DNA of 64,000 nt from Candidatus Gastranaerophilales bacterium (GTDB lineage: Bacteria; Cyanobacteriota; Vampirovibrionia; Gastranaerophilales; Gastranaerophilaceae): positions 62,001-126,000 of the forward strand of contig CALUQN010000001.1 of the NCBI GenBank assembly GCA_944322945.1. The letters run 5' to 3'. The position numbers were made by a program, and so were the translations under genes. The notes under the pieces are model-generated. The model did not search any database. It was not told where the DNA came from and saw nothing but the letters and a program-made list of their open reading frames with translations. Below are positions 17,347-25,730 of this stretch, in pieces; within the stretch, counting starts at the first letter, position 1; the number at the start of each line of letters is the position of its first letter.

Positions 17347-18789
17347 CTATTCCATTATTGCATAGGAACGACAAAAACTTTCAAATTTTAATTTTGCCGT
17401 TTTATCATTCATAATTTTATAAAACTGTGAATCATTAAATTTCAACATCTCTTGAATAAAATCTTTGCCAATTGGATTAGTTACTTTAGATTCTACACGC
17501 ACTAAAAACTCTTTAAATTTTTCTACACATTTTAATTTAGTTAATTTATTTGTAATATCACTATTTGTTATAGCTAAAATTCCTATTGCGACTTGAATTT
17601 CATTGAAATTATCAATCATTGAACAGTAATATCCATTTGCATGCCAAGCACTACCATTTCCATTTGTTAAATATACATATAAGATTTTATTAACATAATC
17701 TCGCTCTATTGCTTTGGGCACCGTTGTCGAAGTTACAAGAAGTGCAATTTCTCTGGCAATTGAGGGTTCCGTATAAAAATTATTAAAACCTTCATGAGCA
17801 TTTACTAGATCGTCTAGTAGGGGAGTTAATTTTGCTATTTTAAGATCTTCTGGAATATATTTCATCCCATTTACTTGACGTAAAAACCTTTCAGCTAAAT
17901 TGCATTTATCACTTTCCCCATTAATAGAAAAATTCCCATATTTAATTCCAATCTTATTTTTAATATTTTCTGGAACCATTTCCCACAACGGAACAATTAA
18001 ACTATTAATATTGTCTCGTACAATTTCACTAGAACGCAAATCCGTATAAATGCCAAAAAAGCCTTGACATAATGCTTCTATTTGACTTTGTTTGAAAGAT
18101 GAAAACGATAATGCAATATGATAAATTCTTTCTCTATCTAAAGGAATATCTTGCCTTATATTGTTTAACAAAGTTTTTATCTCAATTGCAGTATGATCAA
18201 TTGGTAAAGAAATTACATTTTTAACACAAGTTTCCAAAAATCCAATTAATTTTAAACCTGTTAATTCTTGCTCGTTTGGATGGGCAGCACTTGTCCAATT
18301 TCTCATATAGGATATATGTTTCAATTCTTGAAAGCCAACTTCATCAATTAAGTCAATTTCCTTAGCACCTTGTAATAAGTCTCTATCACTCAATTTTTTT
18401 AAATCGTCAACATCTTTAAAATCTTTTCTCTTTCCAGAATCACTTAGAGCAACATTATAAAAATAATCAATATCATATTGGGCAACTTTATTTCGTAATT
18501 CTTTAACTGTTTCATCCCATAAATAGTTTAAAGCTGCATCAAAAAGACCTGCAAAAACTGCGGCAATAAATTTAGATATATAAAAGGATTCCCCTATTTT
18601 ATCTGCTGGGATAGCTTCTAAGACTGCATCAAAATTTGAAAATACCCTAAATCTTTCTTTAGTGGGTGCAAATATGCGTTCATTAGGCAAACCAACAGAT
18701 TCGAGCATAGACTTTATTATTCCACAAGTTTCTTCGATATTAGTTATATCAATTACTGGTTGTTCGGATGTTCTAACTAAACTATTCAT
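17347..18789 (-). CDS. HEPN-domain-like protein, possible defence ribonuclease
   Basis: The 480-residue product has no signal peptide. Residues ~85-200 look like a HEPN domain: a helix with DAALNYLWDETVKEL, then the motif YMRNWTSAAHPN. In that motif Arg163 and His170 match the R-x4-6-H active site of HEPN ribonucleases, and a further helix (LKLIGFLETCV) follows. The remaining ~280 residues are helical and unassigned. HEPN proteins of this kind are common in abortive-infection and toxin systems. Here it sits 160 bases after tRNA-Val and is followed upstream on the same strand by a WYL regulator. RBS AAAAAAGGAGC. Function is inferred only from the motif and context. Confidence 0.6.
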   Translation of the reverse strand: MNSLVRTSEQPVIDITNIEETCGIIKSMLESVGLPNERIFAPTKERFRVFSNFDAVLEAIPADKIGESFYISKFIAAVFAGLFDAALNYLWDETVKELRNKVAQYDIDYFYNVALSDSGKRKDFKDVDDLKKLSDRDLLQGAKEIDLIDEVGFQELKHISYMRNWTSAAHPNEQELTGLKLIGFLETCVKNVISLPIDHTAIEIKTLLNNIRQDIPLDRERIYHIALSFSSFKQSQIEALCQGFFGIYTDLRSSEIVRDNINSLIVPLWEMVPENIKNKIGIKYGNFSINGESDKCNLAERFLRQVNGMKYIPEDLKIAKLTPLLDDLVNAHEGFNNFYTEPSIAREIALLVTSTTVPKAIERDYVNKILYVYLTNGNGSAWHANGYYCSMIDNFNEIQVAIGILAITNSDITNKLTKLKCVEKFKEFLVRVESKVTNPIGKDFIQEMLKFNDSQFYKIMNDKTAKLKFESFCRSYAIME

Positions 18790-18864
18790 GTTGCTCCTTT
18801 TTTATTTACTCTACAAGTATAGTACATTGTTTTAATAAGCTAGTAGATATTAATAAAAAATTAA

Positions 18865-19902
18865 TTATTGACTTTGAATTTGCAATATTTTAGTCAACAT
18901 CTCCCTATACTGTTGTCTCAGTCCTTTTGGAGTAAGGAGTTCCACATTTGTACCCCATTTGAATATATTCCACAAAATCGATTTTGTACCTGAGGATCTA
19001 AAAGTTACAATAACTGCACCGTTTTTTTGCTGTTTTATTTGTTGTTTTGGATGAAATTTATATTTGATTACATCATCTGCAATTTCTTTTTTGAATTTTA
19101 ATTTAACTTGAATGGGCTCATCATGAAAAATCCCAAAAGATGATTCAGACCATTTTTTCAGGTTAAATGAAGTATCCTGAGTAAAGTATTCCTCTGTAAT
19201 TTTTATATCCGAAATTCTGTGAAGTAAGTATTGTTTGATTTTGCCGTTCTCTTTGGCTACAAGATAGTGTCTTTCACCATACAGAATGCCATAAGGTTCA
19301 ACAATGATTGTTTTCTTCGGTTTAAGTCCTTTTTGTATACGGAATCCTGCAAGATTCTTTTCTTCCAGAGGATAATAATCTTTTGCCTGATAATCAAATT
19401 CAAGTTTTTTCATTGATTTAATTGCGTTTCTGATTGTTAAAAGTATCTTGGGATTTATATCAAAACCGGCACACTGTCTTACAGCAAAACCTTCTGATTC
19501 AAGTAAAACATCTGTATCTGTTTCTATGGAATGCAGGTTCGGATTATTGCACATTTTTATAGTATTGATAACTTTATCCAGCACAGGCAGTTTGTCTTGC
19601 ATATTATTAATTTTGCATAATTCTTTAATGCTTGTTAAATCAGCTATATCATCTGCTGAAAAGTTTGAAAGATTTACGGGTTTGCCTTTAAAACCCCAGC
19701 GTTTTACTTTGCTGTTTGTTTGCAATTCCGTTACCTGCGGATAAAGAGAAAGAACGATATCTTTCATTCGCTGTGCGGTTCTTCTTGATACGGAGTAAGT
19801 CGCTTCAATCTCTTTCAGGCTTACACCGATTGTTCGGGATTGCATAGTCATAATAAGGTCGATTATATTCAAAATACGTTCAAATCTTAATTCGTTTTCC
19901 AT
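18865..19902 (-). CDS. WYL-domain transcriptional regulator
   Basis: This 345-residue product has an N-terminal winged helix-turn-helix (FERILNIIDLIMTMQSRT, then IEATYSVSRRTAQRMKDIV, ~8-50), which should bind DNA. A central WYL domain follows (~165-240), containing EFDYQAKDYYPLEEK and VEPYGILYGERHYLVAKENG. The C-terminal WCX-like region contains KWGTNVELLTPKGLRQQYREML. WYL regulators frequently control phage-defence genes, which fits its place between a HEPN protein and a mobile-element cassette. RBS AAGGATA. Confidence 0.88.
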   Translation of the reverse strand: MENELRFERILNIIDLIMTMQSRTIGVSLKEIEATYSVSRRTAQRMKDIVLSLYPQVTELQTNSKVKRWGFKGKPVNLSNFSADDIADLTSIKELCKINNMQDKLPVLDKVINTIKMCNNPNLHSIETDTDVLLESEGFAVRQCAGFDINPKILLTIRNAIKSMKKLEFDYQAKDYYPLEEKNLAGFRIQKGLKPKKTIIVEPYGILYGERHYLVAKENGKIKQYLLHRISDIKITEEYFTQDTSFNLKKWSESSFGIFHDEPIQVKLKFKKEIADDVIKYKFHPKQQIKQQKNGAVIVTFRSSGTKSILWNIFKWGTNVELLTPKGLRQQYREMLTKILQIQSQ

Positions 19903-19910
19903 AGTTATCC

Positions 19911-20070
19911 TTATAGTCTAAAATCTTTATGTACAAATTTGCCGCCGGCAATAAGTCCGCCCTCACATTCAAATTCCAGATTCTCAATCCATTTTCTGAA
20001 TTTCGGGTTTTGACATATTTCATATAGCTCGGGATTAAGGTATTTTAAATTCCTTTCTGCTGAATAGGAA
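19911..20070 (-). pseudogene. Possible out-of-frame tail of the WG-repeat gene
   Basis: Directly after the WG-repeat stop (20035), another minus-strand frame reads SAERNLKYLNPELYEI, then NPKFRKWIENLEFECEGG and KFVHKDFRL, ending 8 bases before the WYL gene. The sequence looks protein-like but has no ATG with an RBS of its own in that segment. It could be the original C-terminus cut off by a frameshift, or a short overlapping gene starting at 20150 within the WG-repeat gene. Confidence 0.3.
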
Positions 20071-20829
20071 TTCAGTCTCCGCCTTCTTGCAATGAAAAAA
20101 GATATCCTGTCTTTGATAATCTTTAAGAACTTCAATTTCATCATATTCACACTCCATTATAATTTCATTTTTTACATTAATAACACCGTACTTTTTGCAG
20201 TTCTCCTTTTGAACTACAAAATATTCATCTGCCGAGGTAAAAATATTAATTTTTTTATATATAAAATCAATAATTTTTTTACCTGAAGAATCAATTATGC
20301 CTGTTCTGTCTCCTGTTCTTGCAATATAAAACCTTTTACCCGATATCCCGTCATATTGTATTAATGAATCAAATACAGGCTCTGTTAGCGTTCTTCCCTG
20401 CAAATCCATTAAGCCTTTTTTGTTTTTGATTTCATAAATATAATTAAAATCAATGTAGCTTATTTTATCATATTTGCACTCAACGACTATGTGCCAATCA
20501 TTATCTACAATTCCACAATTATTAAGTTTAATGATTTTATGATTGTTGTGCTGTTTTACTCTGATTGGTTCATCAAATTTAAAGTCTATAATCGTATTTC
20601 CAAGAATATCAATTATACCCCATTTACCGTTTAATCTCATTATGCAGTAATTATCATTATATAAAATCTGATCTGTTTTAAATTCGCTCAAATCATCATA
20701 TATAAAATCACACAAAATTTTATTGTCTAATGAAACCAGACCTGTTTTACCATTAGAAACCGCAGCTACATAATCCGGAAATGCGGACATAATCAATTTG
20801 TCATATTTGAGAATTTTAGTGTTGTCCAA
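20035..20829 (-). CDS. WG-repeat protein
   Basis: The 264-residue product is built from about six WG-type repeats of ~30-40 residues, for example NGKWGIIDILGNTIIDFKFD, KKGLMDLQGRTLTEPVFDS, RTGIIDSSGKKIIDFIY and KYGVINVKNEIIMECEYDE. Such repeats form beta-hairpin arrays used in protein interaction. There is no signal peptide, so it is probably cytoplasmic. The start is TTG with CAGGAG upstream. Its C-terminus may be cut by a frameshift (see 19911-20070). A specific role is not evident. Confidence 0.75.
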   Translation of the reverse strand: MDNTKILKYDKLIMSAFPDYVAAVSNGKTGLVSLDNKILCDFIYDDLSEFKTDQILYNDNYCIMRLNGKWGIIDILGNTIIDFKFDEPIRVKQHNNHKIIKLNNCGIVDNDWHIVVECKYDKISYIDFNYIYEIKNKKGLMDLQGRTLTEPVFDSLIQYDGISGKRFYIARTGDRTGIIDSSGKKIIDFIYKKINIFTSADEYFVVQKENCKKYGVINVKNEIIMECEYDEIEVLKDYQRQDIFFHCKKAETEFLFSRKEFKIP

Positions 20830-20968
20830 TGTGTGCTCCTGTATTAATACTTATAATTTAAGTTTAATATATTAATGTGTCAAAAGCGGACACACATCAA
20901 GTGGCTTTTTATAATTTAAGACACAAAATTTAACTTCAAAAAAGCCAAAAATCTATGTATAAGAGAAA

Positions 20969-21190
20969 TTACAGGATAAAATCAAAAAGATATTTTATAT
21001 CAATATCAAGTGCATTTGCGATTTGTTCAAGGTTTTTAACCGTAATATTAGTTTTTCCTCTCTCCAAAAGCCCGACAAAAGAACGGTTTAGGTCAGCTTT
21101 TTCGGCTAAAGCTTCCTGTGAAAGCCCGCGATCTGTGCGTACAATTCTTACTTTATGACCTAGTTTTTTGATTGTGTTTTCATTTTTCAT
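20969..21190 (-). CDS. XRE-family helix-turn-helix regulator
   Basis: This 73-residue Cro/CI-like protein consists almost entirely of one helix-turn-helix: LGHKVRIVRTDRGLSQEALA, then KADLNRSFVGLLERGKTNIT and NLEQIANALDI. It lies divergent to the GIY-YIG operon, with ~170 bases between them, the usual arrangement for an autorepressor controlling its own and the neighbouring promoter. Confidence 0.85.
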   Translation of the reverse strand: MKNENTIKKLGHKVRIVRTDRGLSQEALAEKADLNRSFVGLLERGKTNITVKNLEQIANALDIDIKYLFDFIL

Positions 21191-21364
21191 ATCATACCTA
21201 TTTTATTTGTGTAGAAATGTGTTTACCAGTTCTTGCTATATGCAAATGCGTATGTTAATAATCATTTTGTGGTATACTATTATCAAAAGTTGAATAAAAA
21301 GCATGTGCCGGATTTGACATGGTAATGGTGTATACTGGTGTGAACAGCAAGAAAGGAGAAAAAG

Positions 21365-21829
21365 ATGTTTAGTGAATACAAAAAACACAAAACTACTGTT
21401 AAAGATTTGTATCAAAGACTCAAAGAGCTTCCTGATACCTGCGGAATTTATATTGTAGAAGCTCCTAAAGGTAGGAAAATTGAATTTTTGTCTTCAACAA
21501 CTGCACCTGAAACATACAAGGGAAAAAATTTGCTTTACGATAGTAAAACTCTTCAGGAAAAATTTAACAAAGGCGATAAAGAAATTCTTTATATAGGGAA
21601 AACCACATGCCGGCAGGGACTCAGAAACCGCCTTGGCAGTTATATAAAATACGGATACGGGCATGAAGTTGCACACAGGGGCGGGCGTGCTCTATGGCAG
21701 ATAAAAAACAGCAGGGATTTAACTGTTTATTATTATGAATGCGAAGATGCAAACGGACTTGAGCAAAAATTATTAAAAGAATACAAAAACAAATACAATG
21801 TATTACCTGTTGCAAACCATAGGATTTAA
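21365..21829 (+). CDS. GIY-YIG nuclease-domain protein
   Basis: The 154-residue product carries the GIY-YIG fold: CGIYIVEAPK (~25-34) and EILYIGKTTCRQGLRNRLG (~72-90) with its conserved Arg, then ~40 residues to a Glu in ECEDANGLEQKLLKEY (the metal-binding Glu). A ~40-residue insertion separates the GIY and YIG strands. It is a stand-alone domain, possibly a DNA nuclease of the mobile element. RBS AGAAAGGAG is strong. It heads a three-gene operon. Confidence 0.8.
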   Translation: MFSEYKKHKTTVKDLYQRLKELPDTCGIYIVEAPKGRKIEFLSSTTAPETYKGKNLLYDSKTLQEKFNKGDKEILYIGKTTCRQGLRNRLGSYIKYGYGHEVAHRGGRALWQIKNSRDLTVYYYECEDANGLEQKLLKEYKNKYNVLPVANHRI

Positions 21830-21833
21830 ATTT

Positions 21834-22397
21834 ATGTCAGAATATGAAGATATACTTGAAGAATTTAATAATGATAAAGAGAGGTCAGTAGTTGATCGCG
21901 CTATCGCACTCGCTAAAAATAATGAAGAAAAGGCAAATATAACTATTGCACAAAAAGGAATAGAAGATTATATTCAGCTAATAATAACAATTATTATTGT
22001 TATTGCCGGTGTAAACTGGCTTTTTGATATACCGCTTCTCTGGCACAGTTACGGGCACTTTGGATTTTTGACTCATTTTGGCACATGTTTTAAAGAATTG
22101 TATTTTGGTTGGGGGGACAACCATGATAAATTTATATTTTCTTTAGAAGGTTTGAGGGCTTATATGTATGCGGTTAGCTTTATATATGACAAACTGGGGT
22201 TTTGGAAATTTCACTGGTGTATGTTGACCCAGTTTTCGCCTGTTTGGGCCTTTACTCCTCTTTGCGTGTTTATTCAATACATACTTTATATTAAAGCAGA
22301 AAATCTGAATAAAGAAGCCAAAGCTCTTGCTAAATTTTTAGATAAGAAAGCCCGTAATGAAGCAAAAAATAACTCAGGAGAAAACACGGATGAATAA
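21834..22397 (+). CDS. Hypothetical two-helix membrane protein
   Basis: The ATG at 21834 has AGGAT 9 bases upstream and gives 187 residues. The N-terminal ~40 residues are charged and helical. Then come two hydrophobic segments, YIQLIITIIIVIAGVNWLF (~45-63) and VWAFTPLCVFIQYILYI (~140-156). A Trp/Phe/His-rich loop lies between, and a charged C-terminal tail follows. I do not recognise the family. The gene starts right after the GIY-YIG gene and overlaps the next gene by 8 bases, so they are cotranscribed. Confidence 0.6.
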   Translation: MSEYEDILEEFNNDKERSVVDRAIALAKNNEEKANITIAQKGIEDYIQLIITIIIVIAGVNWLFDIPLLWHSYGHFGFLTHFGTCFKELYFGWGDNHDKFIFSLEGLRAYMYAVSFIYDKLGFWKFHWCMLTQFSPVWAFTPLCVFIQYILYIKAENLNKEAKALAKFLDKKARNEAKNNSGENTDE

Positions 22398-22866
22398 ACA
22401 TTTTGCTTTACTGATATGGATATTAATAGTTATTTTACAGCCTTATATGGCAAAGGCAGTAGTTACTGTTGTAAATGCCGTTGAAAATTCTCAAGTTAAA
22501 TATGATATATCTGATGAAGCACAATATGCAGAATATGAAAGAGAATTAGAAAAAGCGGCGGAAACACCGGAAATAAAAGAAGAAGATATCGAAAAAAAAT
22601 CAGAAGAATTAATGCAGGAAAGATTGCTTGCTGCAAAAGAGATCTATAATCAGCAGCTAAAAGAACTTGAAGCAGAAAAAGCAAAATTACCGGCAGATTC
22701 TGTCTGGAATCAACTAAGAGCTAATATTGACAAACAAAAAGCTGATTTAGATAAACAATATCAGGAAGATATAAACAGGATTAAAAATTCCAGAGCAGAA
22801 ATTTTGGAAGACGCCAAAAATGAAATATTATTTCAAATGGAAAATAATGGTATGGGTTATGAATAG
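22390..22866 (+). CDS. Periplasmic coiled-coil protein, hypothetical
   Basis: The ATG at 22390 follows AGGAG. The 158-residue product has a signal peptide (FALLIWILIVILQPYMAKA) and then an almost continuous charged helix rich in Glu, Lys and Gln (~45-150), predicted to be a coiled coil. It overlaps the preceding membrane-protein gene, suggesting a membrane-anchored partner. No family is recognised. Confidence 0.6.
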   Translation: MNKHFALLIWILIVILQPYMAKAVVTVVNAVENSQVKYDISDEAQYAEYERELEKAAETPEIKEEDIEKKSEELMQERLLAAKEIYNQQLKELEAEKAKLPADSVWNQLRANIDKQKADLDKQYQEDINRIKNSRAEILEDAKNEILFQMENNGMGYE

Positions 22867-22896
22867 TTAAAAATTATAATTTTATAAAAAAATACC

Positions 22897-22925
22897 AAAA
22901 TCGACTCTAAAAGGGCCGATTTTTT
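22897..22925 (+). terminator. Terminator of the GIY-YIG operon
   Basis: AAAATCG and CGATTTT arms with a partly paired loop are followed by a T run, 31 bases after the stop of the coiled-coil gene. Confidence 0.6.
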
Positions 22926-23029
22926 GTGTTCCTTTTTACAAAACTTAACATAAAAAGTATAAATTTTATATTCATTAAATATAAGAAAAATATAAAAATG
23001 CTATACAAATATTAAGTAATGTAACAATT

Positions 23030-23052
23030 TTCAAAAAATGCCATTTTTTGAA
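23030..23052. promoter_or_regulatory. 11-bp perfect palindrome, possible operator
   Basis: TTCAAAAAATG and its exact complement flank a single central C, about 90 bases upstream of the ParB-methyltransferase gene. It could be an operator or a weak bidirectional hairpin. The rest of 22926-23144 shows no gene. Confidence 0.35.
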
Positions 23053-23144
23053 CACTCAAAACGAACATTTCCTGAAAATCGGGATAATAATATACAGCTT
23101 TTAAAAAAGTAGTGATTACAAAAAACAAAGAAAGGAACTAAACT

Positions 23145-24457
23145 ATGGTTAAAAAAAGAAAAGCTGTATTAGAAAAAGAACAACAAAATCTGAAAATTGA
23201 GTATCTGGAAACAAAAGAACTCAAACGGTATGAAAGAAACGTTAAAATTCATACTAAAAAGCAGATTGAAAAACTCAAAGCTAGTATCCGGAGTTTTGGT
23301 ATGGTTACCCCGCTTATAGTGGACAAGGAAAATACGATAATCGCTGGACATGGCAGATTTCAGGCACTTGAAGAACTCGGATACAAGGAAATCCCAGTAA
23401 TACGACTGGAACATCTTTCCGAAACCGAAGTGAATCATATCGTCTTGCTGACAACAAAATTGCCGAGGATGCATTTTATGATTCGGAACTGTTAAAAGTA
23501 GAAATCGAAAATATTATGTTGAACGAAGATTTTGTAATTACAGATACAGGCTTTGATATATCAGAAATAGACGCAATTGTTCTTGATGATTACACTGTAA
23601 AGCAGAAGAAACAAGATAAAGCGGATGAAGTTAAAACTTTAGAAATTCAGAAATGTGTTAAATCCGGTGATATATGGAAACTCGGAACTCATCTTTTACT
23701 TTGCGGTGATGCAACAAATAAAAGTCATTACCAAAAATTAATGCAAAAAGATAAGGCAAGCCTTATTATCACAGATCCGCCTTATAATGTTCCTATTTCA
23801 GGTCATGTGTGTAAAACAAAACATGATGAGTTCGAGATGGCATCAGGTGAGATGACAAAAGCTGAGTTTGAGGATTTCAGCAAAAATTTCATGCAACATC
23901 TTGTTTCGTTTTCAAAAAACGGTTCACTGCATTACATTTTTATCGATTGGAGAGGTATAAACACTTTTCTTAATGCAGGTGCAACAGTTTATTCCGAACT
24001 TAAAAATATTTGTGTATGGAATAAGCTAAATGGTGGAATGGGCAGTATGTACAGAAGCCAGCACGAATTTATCTGTGTTTTTAAAAACGGAGATATGCCG
24101 CATGTGAATAATATAGAGCTGGGTAAAAACGGAAGATACCGGACAAATATCTGGGAACACGCAGGTATTAGTGCAACAAATCCAAAATCATTAAATCTGC
24201 TAAAAATGCATCCAACAGTAAAACCTGTCGGATTACTTCATGAAATTATCTTAGATGCTTCAAAAGCCACAGATATTGTGCTGGATCCTTTTGGCGGTTC
24301 CGGTTCAACTTTGCTTGCCTGCCAGAGGGCAAAACGAAAAGCCAGAATTATTGAGATATCTCCGCATTATTGTGACTTAATAATTCATCGTTTTGAAGAA
24401 CTTACCGGCATAAAAGCAGAATTTGTTATAAATATTTCAGAACAGAAAGAGGTTTAA
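23145..24457 (+). pseudogene. ParB-like/DNA methyltransferase gene with a frameshift
   Basis: The first frame (23145-23495) encodes a ParB/Srx-like N-domain: ERNVKIHTKKQIEKLKASIR, then TIIAGHGRFQALEELGYKEI. It drifts after SETEVNH. From about 23436 the next frame supplies the expected continuation YRLADNKIAEDAFYDSELL and runs on to 24457. A single-base deletion explains this. The second part is an amino-DNA methyltransferase with catalytic DPPYN (~ITDPPYNVP) and the SAM site LDPFGGSGSTLLA. The methyltransferase half could still be translated from the ATG at 23516, although no RBS is evident. Such ParB-methylase fusions are typical of phage-like islands. Confidence 0.8.
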
Positions 24458-24458
24458 G

Positions 24459-24671
24459 ATGAAAAAGAAAAATTATCAAAAGGAAATAATAAACGAACTT
24501 ATAGATTTGTACAAAAACAGAATCAGGTTTATAAAATTAGCCAAAAAAATTGATAAACAGCAATATGGTGCTATTTCGACATTCTGTGATTTAGATTTTA
24601 TTGAAAATGCTTACAAACAAGAGATACAGTTATTAAAAGAGGTAAAGAAATATGGAAAAAAAGCAAACTAA
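24459..24671 (+). CDS. Small hypothetical protein
   Basis: This 70-residue, Lys/Ile-rich helical protein starts just after the methyltransferase stop with GAGG upstream, and overlaps the next gene by 20 bases. No family is recognised. Position suggests it belongs to the mobile-element cassette. Confidence 0.55.
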   Translation: MKKKNYQKEIINELIDLYKNRIRFIKLAKKIDKQQYGAISTFCDLDFIENAYKQEIQLLKEVKKYGKKAN

Positions 24672-25260
24672 AAAGAGAAACAATTGGAAACAAGCATATA
24701 ATAGATTGGTAAAAATGTCAGAAGAATGTTATTTACCATGTATATTATTCTTGATACAAGATATATTTCCAATGATGAACGAACAAATGTTTAACTACGT
24801 GTGCCGTAACTATTCTTTAAAGCCGGAAATAATTTTAGAATTTGCAAGTAAATTAGGGATAAAATTAAATTTTACAAAGGAAGGGAAGCCGGAATCTAAA
24901 ACTGAAGACCCGCAACCCGAAGATATTGATCCTGACTATAAGGTAGGCTATAAACATCCGCCTAAACATACCCGGTTTCAAAAAGGCAACAAAGGTAATC
25001 CTAAAGGCAGAAAGTCTAAGAAAGGTAGACCTATTATGGAATTGCTCTTAGAAGAACTGGATAAGAAAATTCGTATTAATGAAGGTGGCGAAACTAAAGA
25101 AATCTATAAAAGGGAAGTAATAACTAAAGATTTGTCCAAATCTCTAATATTAGGAAAACCGATTCCAAGAAATAACCTAGATTTAATAAATCATTTAGAT
25201 CGATATGCCGCAAGAAAAGAGGTTGTTGAAAAAATCTTTAATGATGATAATAATTGTTGA
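24652..25260 (+). CDS. DUF5681-domain protein of mobile element
   Basis: The 202-residue product has a helical N-terminal half. From ~98 it has the DUF5681 signature VGYKHPPKHTRFQKGNKGNP followed by KGRKSKKGRP, then MELLLEELDKKIRIN. This domain is found in phage and integrative elements next to ParB-methyltransferases; its function is not established. The basic GNPKGR segment suggests nucleic-acid contact. RBS GAGGT. Confidence 0.8.
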   Translation: MEKKQTKKRNNWKQAYNRLVKMSEECYLPCILFLIQDIFPMMNEQMFNYVCRNYSLKPEIILEFASKLGIKLNFTKEGKPESKTEDPQPEDIDPDYKVGYKHPPKHTRFQKGNKGNPKGRKSKKGRPIMELLLEELDKKIRINEGGETKEIYKREVITKDLSKSLILGKPIPRNNLDLINHLDRYAARKEVVEKIFNDDNNC

Positions 25261-25307
25261 TTCTATGTATCTTTTGAGTGAGTAATATTCTCAAAGGATT
25301 AACATTT

Positions 25308-25730
25308 ATGCTTGCAAATTACGACAAATACACAAAAAAGGAGCTTACTGAACTTTATGAGAAAGAGTTCGGGAAAGCTCCTTTTTCATATCTAAGCAGA
25401 AGCTTTTTGACAAAATATCTTATTTATAAAGAACAAGCCGGCAAATACGGAGATTTGACCACATCAACGCAAAAACAGCTAAACAAACTTATTCAGGTAT
25501 ATCAATTAAATAAAAATATAATGGATAAAGATATTAAAAAGACAAAGAATTTCTATATACAGTCAGGCACAAAACTTGTACGGGAATTTAAAGGAGAACG
25601 CTATGAGGTAATTGCGTTGGATAAAGGTTTTGAATTTAACGGAAAAATATACAAAAGCCTTTCTGCAATAGCAAATGAAATCACAGGCTCAAGATGGAAC
25701 GGTAAAATATTTTTCGGAGTAAAAAAATGA
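25308..25730 (+). CDS. DUF2924-family protein
   Basis: The ATG at 25308 is preceded by AAAGGA at a 9-base spacing and is a better start than the GTG at 25278, giving 140 residues. The N-terminal half (LTELYEKEFGKAPFSYLSR, then FLTKYLIYK) and the C-terminal half (GTKLVREFKGERYEVIALD, then FNGKIYKSLSAIANEITGS and RWNGKIFFG) match DUF2924. Genes of this family characteristically precede a serine recombinase, and here the stop overlaps the recombinase start (ATGA), so translation is coupled. Confidence 0.85.
   Translation: MLANYDKYTKKELTELYEKEFGKAPFSYLSRSFLTKYLIYKEQAGKYGDLTTSTQKQLNKLIQVYQLNKNIMDKDIKKTKNFYIQSGTKLVREFKGERYEVIALDKGFEFNGKIYKSLSAIANEITGSRWNGKIFFGVKK

Noticed and set aside
21315-21340. 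Promoter TTGACA-TATACT before the GIY-YIG gene
   Set aside because: TTGACA and TATACT are only about 11 bases apart, too close for a sigma-70 promoter. The true promoter may use TATACT near 21273, but no good -35 was found.
23430-23440. Programmed frameshift in the ParB-methylase
   Set aside because: No slippery run of A or T and no stop-proximal signal is present at the junction; a one-base deletion is simpler.
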